Below, piece by piece: positions 32,507 to 40,456 of a DNA stretch of 64,000 nucleotides. Numbering within the stretch: position 1 is the stretch's first letter; each line of letters opens with the position of its first letter. The stretch is from NCBI RefSeq assembly GCF_049856295.1, contig NZ_JBNDMZ010000003.1:1-64000 (forward strand), read 5' to 3'. The notes below the pieces were generated by a model that was given only the letters and a program-made list of their open reading frames with translations, did no database searches and was not told the DNA's origin. The translations under genes and the position numbers were made by a program. The stretch is from JB111 sp049856295 (lineage in GTDB: Bacteria > Actinomycetota > Actinomycetes > Actinomycetales > Actinomycetaceae).

Positions 32507-33901
32507 TCAGGCCTTGTTCGGACCCGTCATCGAGCGGACGTCGAGGAGCTCGTCGAGCTGGGCCTCGGTGATCTCGCCGCGCTCGACGTGTCCGAGGTCG
32601 ACGACGGCCTCACGGATCGTCAGATCGGCCTTCACCGAGTGCTTGGCGATCGCCGCGGCCGCCTCGTAACCGATGACCCGGTTGAGCGGGGTGACGATCG
32701 ACGGCGACGACTCGGCGAGGCGCAGGCAGCGCTCCTCGTCGGCCTCGAGCCCGTCGACGCACCGCTCGGCGAGCACGCGCGAGACGTTGCCGAGGATCGT
32801 CATCGACTCGAGCAGGTTCTGCGCCATCACCGGCAGCATGACGAGCAGGTCGAAGTTGCCCTGGGCGCCGGCGAAGGCGATGGCCGCGTCGTTGCCGATG
32901 ACCTGGGCGGCGACCATGACGGCGGCCTCGGGCAGGACCGGGTTGACCTTGCCGGGCATGATCGAGGAGCCGGGCTGGAGGTCGGGCAGGCGGAGCTCGC
33001 CGAGGCCGGTGCGGGGGCCGGAGCCGCCCCAGCGCAGGTCGTTGGCGATCTTGGTGAGGGACACGGCGGTCGCGCGCAGGGCGCCCGAGGTCTCGACGGC
33101 GGCGTCGAGGGCGGCCTGGGCCTCGAAGTGGTTGGGCGCCTCGGTCAGCGGGAGTCCGGTGTTCTCGGCGATGAGGCCGATGACGCGCGGCGCGAAGCCC
33201 TCCGGGGTGTTGATGCCGGTGCCGACGGCGGTGCCGCCCAGCGGGAGCTCGGCCAGGCGCGGGAGGGTGGCCTCGATCCGGGCGATGCCGTTGCGGATCT
33301 GCTGGGCGTAGCCGGAGAACTCCTGCCCGAGCGTGATCGGGGTGGCATCCATGAGGTGTGTGCGGCCGGACTTGACGATGTCCGCGAACTCCTCGGCCTT
33401 GCGCTCGAGGGACTCGGCGAGGACGGTGAGGTTCGGGACCAGCTCGCCCGTGGCCAGGCCGACGGCGGCGATGTGGATCGACGACGGGAACGTGTCGTTC
33501 GACGACTGCGACGCGTTGACGTGGTCGTTCGGGTGCACGGCGAGGCCGGAGTCCCGCGAGGCGATCGTCGCGATGACCTCGTTGGTGTTCATGTTCGAGC
33601 TCGTGCCGGAGCCGGTCTGGAACACGTCGATGGGGAACTCGGCGTCGTGCTCGCCGGCGATGACCTGCTCGGCGGCGGCGACGATCGCGGCGGAGACGTC
33701 CTCGGCGATGACCCCGAGCTCGGCGTTCGCGATCGCCGCGGCGCGCTTGATCTGGCCGATGGCGTGGATGTGGTGCGGCGTGAGGGTCTTGCCCGAGATC
33801 GGGAAGTTCTCCACGGCCCGCTGCGTCTGCGCGGCGTACAGGGCGTCCGCGGGGACGCGGACCTCCCCCATGGTGTCGTGCTCGATCCGGTACTCAGTCA
33901 C
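32507..33901 (-). CDS. fumC: Fumarate hydratase, class II
   Basis: 464 residues, the expected length for an iron-free class II fumarase (fumarate plus water to malate). Motifs are TGSGTSSNMNTNEVIA, HPNDHVNASQSSNDTFPS, SGRTHLMDATPITLGQEF and the superfamily signature GSSIMPGKVNPVLPEA. The start is a GTG with GAAAGGGA about ten bases upstream. It is convergent with ackA across the repeat region. Aspartase is a close relative, but the substrate-site motifs fit fumarase. Confidence 0.96.
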   Translation of the reverse strand: MTEYRIEHDTMGEVRVPADALYAAQTQRAVENFPISGKTLTPHHIHAIGQIKRAAAIANAELGVIAEDVSAAIVAAAEQVIAGEHDAEFPIDVFQTGSGTSSNMNTNEVIATIASRDSGLAVHPNDHVNASQSSNDTFPSSIHIAAVGLATGELVPNLTVLAESLERKAEEFADIVKSGRTHLMDATPITLGQEFSGYAQQIRNGIARIEATLPRLAELPLGGTAVGTGINTPEGFAPRVIGLIAENTGLPLTEAPNHFEAQAALDAAVETSGALRATAVSLTKIANDLRWGGSGPRTGLGELRLPDLQPGSSIMPGKVNPVLPEAAVMVAAQVIGNDAAIAFAGAQGNFDLLVMLPVMAQNLLESMTILGNVSRVLAERCVDGLEADEERCLRLAESSPSIVTPLNRVIGYEAAAAIAKHSVKADLTIREAVVDLGHVERGEITEAQLDELLDVRSMTGPNKA

Positions 33902-33966
33902 GTCGTCGTATCCCTTTCGCTGCGCGGGTCGCAGGCGCGTCCGCGCGCCCGTCCGGGTCCATCCTC

Positions 33967-33989
33967 GCACCCGGGAGAAAGGCGGGTGC
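33967..33989 (-). terminator. Possible terminator of guaB3
   Basis: GCACCCG and CGGGTGC pair perfectly around a nine-base loop in the gap after the guaB3 stop. Confidence 0.4.
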
Positions 33990-34043
33990 CCGACGACGAG
34001 GGCGCGCAGGCGAGGTGCGCCCCCAGCCTGGCGCGCGTCCCGG

Positions 34044-35168
34044 TCAGGACGCCTGGTAGGGCGAGACGACGACCTCGACCCGCTGGAACTCCTTGACGTC
34101 GGAGTAGCCGGTCGTGGCCATGGCGCGGCGCAGGGCGCCCATGAGGTTGACGGTGCCGTCCGCGCGGTCGGACGGGCCGTGGAGGATCTCCTCGAGCGAC
34201 CCGGCGGTGCCGACCTTGACGCGCGAGCCGCGCGGGAGGTCGGGGTGGTAGGCCTCGGGGCCCCAGTGCCAGCCGCGCCCGGGGGCCTCCTCGGCGCGGG
34301 CGAGCGCCGCGCCGAGCATGACGGCGTCGGCGCCGCAGGCCACGGCCTTGACGAGGTTGCCCGAGTGGCCGACCCCGCCGTCGGCGACGACGTGGACGTA
34401 ACGCCCGCCGGACTCGTCGAGGTAGTCGCGGCGCGCGGCGGCGACGTCGGCGATGGCCGAGGCCATGGGCACGTGGATGCCGAGAGACTGGCGGGTCGTC
34501 GAGGCGGCGCCGCCGCCGAACCCGACGAGGACGCCCGCGGCGCCCGTCCGCATGAGGTGGAGCGCGGCGGTGTAGGTCGCGGCGCCGCCGACGAGCACGG
34601 GCACGTCGAGCTCGTAGATGAACCGCTTGAGGTTGAGGGGCTCGGCCGCGGAGGAGACGTGCTCGGCGGAGACCGTGGTGCCGCGGATGACGAACAGGTC
34701 GACGCCGGCGCTGACGACGGTGCGCCAGTGCTCCTGGGTGCGCTGCGGGCTCAGCGAGCCGGCCACGGTCACGCCCGCCGCGCGGATCTCCTGCAGGCGC
34801 GAGGTGATGAGCTCGGCCTTGATCGGCTCGGCGTAGATCTCCTTCATGCGCGTGATCGCGGTCTCGGCGTCGAGCCCCGCGATCTCCGCGTACAGGGGCT
34901 CGGGGTCCTCGTAGCGCGTCCACAGGCCCTCGAGGTCGAGGACGCCGATGCCCCCGAACCGTCCGAGCGCGACGGCCGTCGCGGGAGACATCACCGAGTC
35001 CATCGGCGCCGCGAGGACAGGGATGTCGACGTGGTAGGCGTCGATCTGCCAGGCGATCGACACGTCCTCCGGGTCCCGGGTGCGACGGGAGGGGACGACC
35101 GCGACGTCGTCGAAGGAGTATGCGCGGCGGGCCCGCTTACCGCGTCCGATCTCGATCTCGATGCTCAC
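34044..35168 (-). CDS. guaB3: GuaB3 family IMP dehydrogenase-like protein
   Basis: 374-residue TIM-barrel protein of the IMPDH/GMP reductase family. There is no CBS pair, unlike the true IMP dehydrogenase at 38941. Visible are AYSFDDVAVVPSRRTRDPEDV at the N-terminus, the phosphate-binding VVADGGVGHSGNLVKAVACGADAVMLG and the end VVVSPYQAS. In the loop aligned with the IMPDH cysteine motif it reads GGGAASTTR, so Ser stands where Cys forms the thioimidate. GuaB3 function is not settled across phyla, and activity here is unknown. The GTG follows TAGCCT by six bases. Confidence 0.9.
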   Translation of the reverse strand: MSIEIEIGRGKRARRAYSFDDVAVVPSRRTRDPEDVSIAWQIDAYHVDIPVLAAPMDSVMSPATAVALGRFGGIGVLDLEGLWTRYEDPEPLYAEIAGLDAETAITRMKEIYAEPIKAELITSRLQEIRAAGVTVAGSLSPQRTQEHWRTVVSAGVDLFVIRGTTVSAEHVSSAAEPLNLKRFIYELDVPVLVGGAATYTAALHLMRTGAAGVLVGFGGGAASTTRQSLGIHVPMASAIADVAAARRDYLDESGGRYVHVVADGGVGHSGNLVKAVACGADAVMLGAALARAEEAPGRGWHWGPEAYHPDLPRGSRVKVGTAGSLEEILHGPSDRADGTVNLMGALRRAMATTGYSDVKEFQRVEVVVSPYQAS

Positions 35169-35174
35169 ATGTGG

Positions 35175-35180
35175 AGGCTA
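35175..35180 (-). promoter_or_regulatory. -10-like element of guaB3
   Basis: TAGCCT on the minus strand, six bases before the GTG. Confidence 0.5.
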
Positions 35181-35233
35181 CCTGCACGATGTCGGGGTGC
35201 TCTGCGACAGTGGCCGGGACGACAGGAGGATCC

Positions 35234-35950
35234 ATGACCGGGTGGACGCAGGACGTGTGGCTGGGCTTCGACACCGAGACCACGGGGATCGACGTCGGTC
35301 ACGACCGCATCGTGACGTCGGCGCTCGTCGTCCGCGAGTCGGACGGCTCGATCGGCAGCTCGAGGACGTGGCTCGCCGATCCCGGCATCGAGATCCCCGA
35401 GCAGGCGACGGCGGTGCACGGCATCACCACCGAGTACGCGCGGGAGCACGGCGCGCCGCCCGCTCAGGTGCTCGACGAGGTCGCGCAGGTGATCGCCGGG
35501 GCGCTGGGCTCCGGTGCGGTGCTCGTGGCGTTCAACGCGACCTACGACCTGTCGATCCTGCGGGCCGAGCTCGTCCGGCACGGGCTGGCCACGCTCGAGG
35601 ACCGGCTCGGCCGGGACGTCTCCCCCGTGGTCGACCCACTGGTGGTCGACCGGAAGGTCGAGCGGTTCAGGAAGGGCAAGAAGACGCTCGAGGCCATGGG
35701 CGAGGCGTACGGCGTGGCGGCGAACGACGCGGCGCACACGGCCGACGGGGACGTCGCGCACACGCTCGCCGTGCTCGAGGCACTGACGGCCAAGTACCCC
35801 CAGGTCGCGGAGATGGCGGCAGCCGACCTGCACCGGTCGCAGGCCGCGTGGCACGCCGAGTGGGCCGAGAACTTCGAGGAGTTCCTGCGCGGCAAGGGGC
35901 GCGCCGACGCGCACATCTCCCGGGCGTGGCCGGTCGAGCCGGTGGCCTAG
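35234..35950 (+). CDS. DnaQ-like DEDDh 3'-5' exonuclease
   Basis: 238 residues. Exonuclease-superfamily residues are all in place: Asp and Glu in WLGFDTETTGID, Asp in VAFNATYDLSILRAEL, and His and Asp in AAHTADGDVAHTLAVLEAL. It also has HGITTEYA. It is a stand-alone protein, so it is more likely a repair or RNA/DNA-trimming nuclease than the polymerase III proofreading subunit; many actinobacteria carry such a paralogue. AGGAGGA precedes the ATG closely. The gene is divergent from guaB3 and followed by a hexanucleotide repeat. Confidence 0.9.
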   Translation: MTGWTQDVWLGFDTETTGIDVGHDRIVTSALVVRESDGSIGSSRTWLADPGIEIPEQATAVHGITTEYAREHGAPPAQVLDEVAQVIAGALGSGAVLVAFNATYDLSILRAELVRHGLATLEDRLGRDVSPVVDPLVVDRKVERFRKGKKTLEAMGEAYGVAANDAAHTADGDVAHTLAVLEALTAKYPQVAEMAAADLHRSQAAWHAEWAENFEEFLRGKGRADAHISRAWPVEPVA

Positions 35951-35965
35951 GACGCGAGGACGGGA

Positions 35966-36015
<50 letters not shown>

Positions 36016-36029
36016 GGAGTGTCGAAGAG

Positions 36030-37151
36030 ATGACTCGCGAGATCGGGCTCGACGTCCGCCAGGCACTCGCCTGGCGGCTCGACCGGCACAGGCTCGGCAC
36101 CGAGGGCGCGACGGACGCGGTCGACGTCGTACGACGGGTCGTGGCCCTCCGCGGCTGGCCGGCGGATCGCGCCGACCTGGCCGTCGGCGTGCGCCTGGCG
36201 TCGCCGCGTCCCGGGATGCTCCGGCCCGCGCTCGACGACGACGAGCTCGTGCTCGCCTACGCCTTCCGCGGCGGCGCGTACGTCATGGATGCTCGCGCGG
36301 CGTCCGTGCTGCTGACGGTGCGCCGGACGACGCGCGTGTGGGAGTCGGCGCGTTACCAGCGTCAGGCGGGGTTCGAGCTCGACGACTGGGCCCCCTTCCG
36401 GGCCGCGGTGCGCGACCTGCTCGGCGAGGGACCGGCGAGCCGCGACGAGATCGCCGTGCACCTCGCCGGCAGCCCGTCCCTCGCCCACCTCGTCCCGGCC
36501 GCCGACGGGCGCGGCTCGGACGCCCTGTACAAGCCGCTCCACTGGTGGGGCGACCTCTCGTTCGGGCCGACTCGTGACGGGCGGGCGACGTTCAGGCTCG
36601 CGCCGGATTCGGGCGACGAGACCGGCATCGGGGCCGACTCCGACGCGGCGATCGACGCGGCCGGTCGCGCCGCGGTCGAGCTGTACCTCGCCGCCTACGC
36701 GCCGGCGACGGAGGCCAACCTCCTCTACTGGCTGGGAGAGGGGTTGAGCGCGCCGCGCAGCCGGATCCGCCGCTGGCTGGATGCGGCGGAGGTGGTCCCG
36801 GTCACGGTGCACGGCGTGGACTCGTGGGTGCGTCCTGCGGATCTCGACGAGATCCGCTCGGCCCGGCCGTCCGGCGTCGTGCGCCTGCTGCCGGCCCACG
36901 ACTCGTGGGTGCTCGGACCCGGCACCGCCGACGAGCGCATCGTCCCGACGGCGCATCGCGCCGCCGTGTCGAGGGGTGCGGACCTCGTCGTGCGCGACGG
37001 CGTCGTCGTCGGGACGTGGCGGCTCCGAGGGCACGAGGTGTCCGTCGAGTGGTTCGACGATCGCGAGGCGGCGACGGCGCACGAGGTCGGGGAGGAACTG
37101 GCACGTGTGGGTCGCGCACGGGGCGCCACTCTCACGCTCGCCGACGATTGA
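36030..37151 (+). CDS. Winged-helix DNA-binding protein, HTH_42 (AlkZ-like) family
   Basis: 373 residues. The pattern LAWRLDRHRL near the start, YAFRGGAYVMDARAA, FRAAVRDLLGEGPASRDEIAVHL, then LLPAHDSWVLGPGT and VVVGTWRLRGHEVSVEWF fits PF06224-type proteins. That family includes the AlkZ/YcaQ DNA glycosylases for crosslinks and bulky adducts. I cannot find a clear catalytic Gln motif, so glycosylase activity is uncertain. The ribosome site is weak (GAAGAGA), and the repeat array lies upstream. Neighbours are an exonuclease and an SOS-linked HNH nuclease, which fits DNA repair. Confidence 0.75.
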   Translation: MTREIGLDVRQALAWRLDRHRLGTEGATDAVDVVRRVVALRGWPADRADLAVGVRLASPRPGMLRPALDDDELVLAYAFRGGAYVMDARAASVLLTVRRTTRVWESARYQRQAGFELDDWAPFRAAVRDLLGEGPASRDEIAVHLAGSPSLAHLVPAADGRGSDALYKPLHWWGDLSFGPTRDGRATFRLAPDSGDETGIGADSDAAIDAAGRAAVELYLAAYAPATEANLLYWLGEGLSAPRSRIRRWLDAAEVVPVTVHGVDSWVRPADLDEIRSARPSGVVRLLPAHDSWVLGPGTADERIVPTAHRAAVSRGADLVVRDGVVVGTWRLRGHEVSVEWFDDREAATAHEVGEELARVGRARGATLTLADD

Positions 37152-37280
37152 GACGATCGTGGCGCCACGCCGTCCCGCGCTCCCCCGCGCGGTTCTCGCC
37201 ACGCCGTCACCACACATCCACCGGTGACAGTCGCATCCACAGGCGCGGGATCGGCCGCTCTCGATGTCAGTCCCGGCAGG

Positions 37281-37286
37281 TAGCGT
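37281..37286 (+). promoter_or_regulatory. Candidate -10 of the HNH endonuclease gene
   Basis: TAGCGT, 10 bases before the SOS-like box and about 55 bases before the ATG. Confidence 0.35.
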
Positions 37287-37296
37287 GGCAGTCATA

Positions 37297-37312
37297 TCGA
37301 ACACGCGTTCTG
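37297..37312. promoter_or_regulatory. Probable LexA (SOS) box
   Basis: TCGAACACGCGTTCTG matches the actinobacterial SOS box TCGAAC-N4-GTTCGA at 10 of 12 defined positions. It lies 29 bases before the HNH/DUF222 start. Several mycobacterial members of this protein family (13E12 repeat proteins) are reported in the LexA regulon, which supports the assignment. Confidence 0.7.
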
Positions 37313-37341
37313 TTCCGACGACGATGCGGAGGGGGCAGGCG

Positions 37342-38790
37342 ATGACGACGACGGAGCAGGACGAGCACGACGCCGCGCTCACCGCGACACCTCCGCCACC
37401 CCCGACGCTGGCCGACCTCCGTGCGCTGCGGGACGCGATCGGCAGGCTCGAACGCCACTCCGATGCCGACGCGGTGGACCAGATCCGGTTCCTCGAGGAG
37501 CTCAAGGCGGTCGCGTCCGCCGGCCAGGCCGTGGCGTCGGCCGATCTCGCCGAGCGGCGTGAGGCGGACGAGGAGATGCGTGGCATTCCCGCGGACGAGC
37601 GGGGACGCGGCCTGAAGGCCGAGGTCGCACTGGCGCGCAACGACTCGCCCAGCAGGGGCGACCAGCACCTCGGGCTGGCACGCGCGCTGGTCCACGAGCT
37701 CCCCCGCACCCTCGACCTCATGTCCCAGGGGCTGGTCAGCGAGTGGCGTGCCACGATCCTCGCCCAGGAGACGGCCGGCCTCACTCCTGAGGACCGCCGA
37801 GAGGTCGACGCCGCTCTCGCTCCCGACCTGCCGGGCTGGGGCGACAAGCAGGTTCGGCGGCACGCCCGCAAGGCCGCGCAGGAGCGCGAGGAGGACGCCG
37901 CCGAGCTGCGCCGCCTGCGCGAGAAGCGCCAGCGCCACGTGAGCATCCGGCCGGCCACCGGATCGATGGCCCGCGTGACGGCCCTCCTGCCGATGACGGA
38001 GGCCGTCCGTGTCCACGCATCGCTGCTCAAGCAGGCCGCGAGCATCGTCACGGCCGGCGACGCCGATGGACGCACACCGGGCCAGATTGCCGCGGACCTG
38101 CTCGTCGAGCACGTGACCGGGACGCCGTCGAGCGCTCCACGGGACGTCGACCTCACGATCGTCATGACCGGCGAGACTCTCGCCGGCGGACGGGAGTCGG
38201 CCTGGCTGCCCGGCCAGGGGCCGCTGCCGGCACAGGCGGCGCGGGACCATGTGCGCGAGGCGGGTCGGGTCTGGTTCCGTCGCCTCTGGACCGATCCGGC
38301 CACGGGCGGCGTCGTGTCCCTGGAGTCCCAGGGTCGCACGTTCGAGGGCGGGCTCCGGCGCCTCATCCTCATGCGCGACGACCTGTGCACCGAGCCCTTC
38401 TGCAATGCCCCCATCCAGCACGTCGACCACGTGGTCGAGCACGCGAGGGGCGGGGCGACGAGCGCCGCCAACGGCACCGGGCTGTGCGCGGAGCACTACT
38501 ACCTGAAGATCAGGCCCGGTTGGCGCCACGAGGTCGACGAGGCGGGCGAGAGCGCCGAGATCCGCACGCCCACGGGGCACCGGTACCGGCGGTCGCGGTC
38601 ACCGTTCCCTTACCGGCGGCCGGCCACGCCACCACCCGAGATGACCCGGGAGCGGTACGAGGCGCTCAGGCAGCGGGTGGCCGAGCGCGTCCGCCGGCCG
38701 GACGACCGACCCTCACGGACCGACTCGGGATCCTCGACAGGCGGGCCGTCGGGCGGCGACCCTCCGGATCCGGATCAGCCCGGTGACTGA
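37342..38790 (+). CDS. HNH endonuclease, DUF222 (13E12 repeat) family
   Basis: 482 residues. The DUF222 region spans about 15-350. The HNH nuclease fold follows near residue 350: MRDDLCTEPFCNAPIQHVDHVVEH with its first Cys pair and the catalytic Asp-His, then GGATSAANGTGLCAEHYYLK with the Asn and the second Cys-His pair. A disordered tail ends the protein. These genes are multicopy in many actinobacteria and their role is unknown; nuclease activity is inferred. GGAGGGG precedes the ATG at 37342; an in-frame ATG at 37324 is less well placed. An SOS-like box lies just upstream. Confidence 0.92.
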   Translation: MTTTEQDEHDAALTATPPPPPTLADLRALRDAIGRLERHSDADAVDQIRFLEELKAVASAGQAVASADLAERREADEEMRGIPADERGRGLKAEVALARNDSPSRGDQHLGLARALVHELPRTLDLMSQGLVSEWRATILAQETAGLTPEDRREVDAALAPDLPGWGDKQVRRHARKAAQEREEDAAELRRLREKRQRHVSIRPATGSMARVTALLPMTEAVRVHASLLKQAASIVTAGDADGRTPGQIAADLLVEHVTGTPSSAPRDVDLTIVMTGETLAGGRESAWLPGQGPLPAQAARDHVREAGRVWFRRLWTDPATGGVVSLESQGRTFEGGLRRLILMRDDLCTEPFCNAPIQHVDHVVEHARGGATSAANGTGLCAEHYYLKIRPGWRHEVDEAGESAEIRTPTGHRYRRSRSPFPYRRPATPPPEMTRERYEALRQRVAERVRRPDDRPSRTDSGSSTGGPSGGDPPDPDQPGD

Positions 38791-38940
38791 CCGAGCTCGT
38801 CATCCAGATCACCCGATGCCTGACCGACCTGGTTAGCGCGTGCCGGCCCGGTTGCGTTCCCGCCTGCCACACCGGCTATCTACCCGCGTGCCGGCCTACC
38901 TGCTCGCCGTTCGGCGGGACGACCGACCGGACAGCTCCGA

Positions 38941-40452
38941 TCAGCGCGTCGAGTAGTTCGGCGCCTCGGCGATCATCCGCACGTCGTGCGGGTGCGACTC
39001 CTTGAGACCCGCCGGCGTGATGCGGATGAACTTGCCGCGCTCCTTGAGCTCCTCGGTCGTGCGCGCCCCGACGTAGAACATCGACTGGTGCAGCCCCCCG
39101 ACGAGCTGGTGCGCGACGGCGGACAGCGGACCCCGGTAGGGCACCTGCCCCTCGATGCCCTCGGGGACGATCTTGTCGTCCGTGCTGACGTCGGCCTGGA
39201 AGTACCGGTCCTTCGAGTAGGACACCCGACCGCGGGAGGCCATCGCACCGAGCGAGCCCATGCCGCGGTAGTGCTTGTACTGCTTGCCGTTGACGAACAC
39301 GAGGTCGCCCGGCGACTCCTCGCAGCCGGCAAGGAGCGAGCCGAGCATGACCGTGTCGGCCCCGGCGACCAGCGCCTTGGCGATGTCGCCGGAGTGCTGG
39401 AGCCCACCGTCGCCGATGACGGGGATGCCGGCCGGCCGGCAGGCCTGGGCCGCCATGTGGATGGCGGTGACCTGCGGGACGCCGACTCCGGCGACCACGC
39501 GCGTCGTGCAGATCGACCCCGGCCCGACGCCGACCTTGACGGCGTCCACGCCCGCGTCGACGAGGGCCTGCGCGCCCTCGCGGGTCGCCACGTTCCCGCC
39601 GATGATCTGGACGTGAGCGAAGGCCGGGTCGTTCTTCAGCTTGCGCACCATGTCGAGGAGCAGACGGGCCTCGCCGTTCGCGGTGTCGGCCACGAGCACG
39701 TCGACACCCGCGTCCGCGAGCGCGGTCGCACGCTCCCACGCGTCGCCCCAGTAGCCGATCGCCGCGCCCACGCGCAGCCGCCCGTCGGCGTCCTTCGTCG
39801 CCTGCGGGTACTGCTCGGACTTGACGAAGTCCTTGACGGTGATGAGACCGCGGAGGTGGCCGCCGTCGTCGACGAGAGGGAGCTTCTCGATCTTGTTCTC
39901 GGCAAGAAGCTTGGCGGCGTCGTCGTTGCTGATCCCGACCGGGGCCGTCACGAGGGGCATCGGCGTCATCGCGGAGCGCACGGTGCGAGTCGCCATCTCG
40001 GCGCCGGGGACGAACCGGAGGTCGCGGTTCGTGATGATGCCGAGCAGCACGCCCTCGCCGTCCACTACCGGAAGACCGGAGATCCGGTACTGGGCGCACA
40101 GCTCGTCGAGCTCCGCGAGCGTGGCGTCCGGGCCGATGGTCACGGGGTCCGTGATCATCCCCGACTCGGAGCGCTTGACGACCGTGACCTGCTGGGCCTG
40201 GTCCTCGATGGAGAGGTTGCGGTGGAGGATGCCCAGCCCGCCCTGGCGCGCCATCGCGATCGCCATGCGCGCCTCGGTCACCGTGTCCATCGCCGCGCTC
40301 ACCAGCGGGATCCTCAGCTCGATCTCGCGCGTGAGTCGGGCGCCGGTCGTCACCTCGGAGGGAATGACGTCCGTGGCCCCCGGCAGGAGAAGCACGTCGT
40401 CATAGGTGAGTCCGACCAGCGCGAACGGGTCGTGTGCGGGGGTCTCCGTCAT
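38941..40452 (-). CDS. guaB: IMP dehydrogenase
   Basis: 503 residues. It oxidises IMP to XMP with NAD, the rate-limiting step to GMP. The barrel starts with LTYDDVLLLPGATDVIPSEV. Two CBS domains (about 100-215) bind adenine or guanine nucleotides. The catalytic Cys is about C315 in GVGPGSICTTRVVAGVG. The IMP phosphate site is VIGDGGLQHSGDIAKAL, and the flap carries GMGSLGAM and YRGPLSAVAHQLVGGLHQSM. The ATG follows TAGCAT by six bases. The MerR-like gene ends four bases upstream, so guaB may be transcribed from both. Confidence 0.98.
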   Translation of the reverse strand: MTETPAHDPFALVGLTYDDVLLLPGATDVIPSEVTTGARLTREIELRIPLVSAAMDTVTEARMAIAMARQGGLGILHRNLSIEDQAQQVTVVKRSESGMITDPVTIGPDATLAELDELCAQYRISGLPVVDGEGVLLGIITNRDLRFVPGAEMATRTVRSAMTPMPLVTAPVGISNDDAAKLLAENKIEKLPLVDDGGHLRGLITVKDFVKSEQYPQATKDADGRLRVGAAIGYWGDAWERATALADAGVDVLVADTANGEARLLLDMVRKLKNDPAFAHVQIIGGNVATREGAQALVDAGVDAVKVGVGPGSICTTRVVAGVGVPQVTAIHMAAQACRPAGIPVIGDGGLQHSGDIAKALVAGADTVMLGSLLAGCEESPGDLVFVNGKQYKHYRGMGSLGAMASRGRVSYSKDRYFQADVSTDDKIVPEGIEGQVPYRGPLSAVAHQLVGGLHQSMFYVGARTTEELKERGKFIRITPAGLKESHPHDVRMIAEAPNYSTR

Positions 40453-40456
40453 CCCC

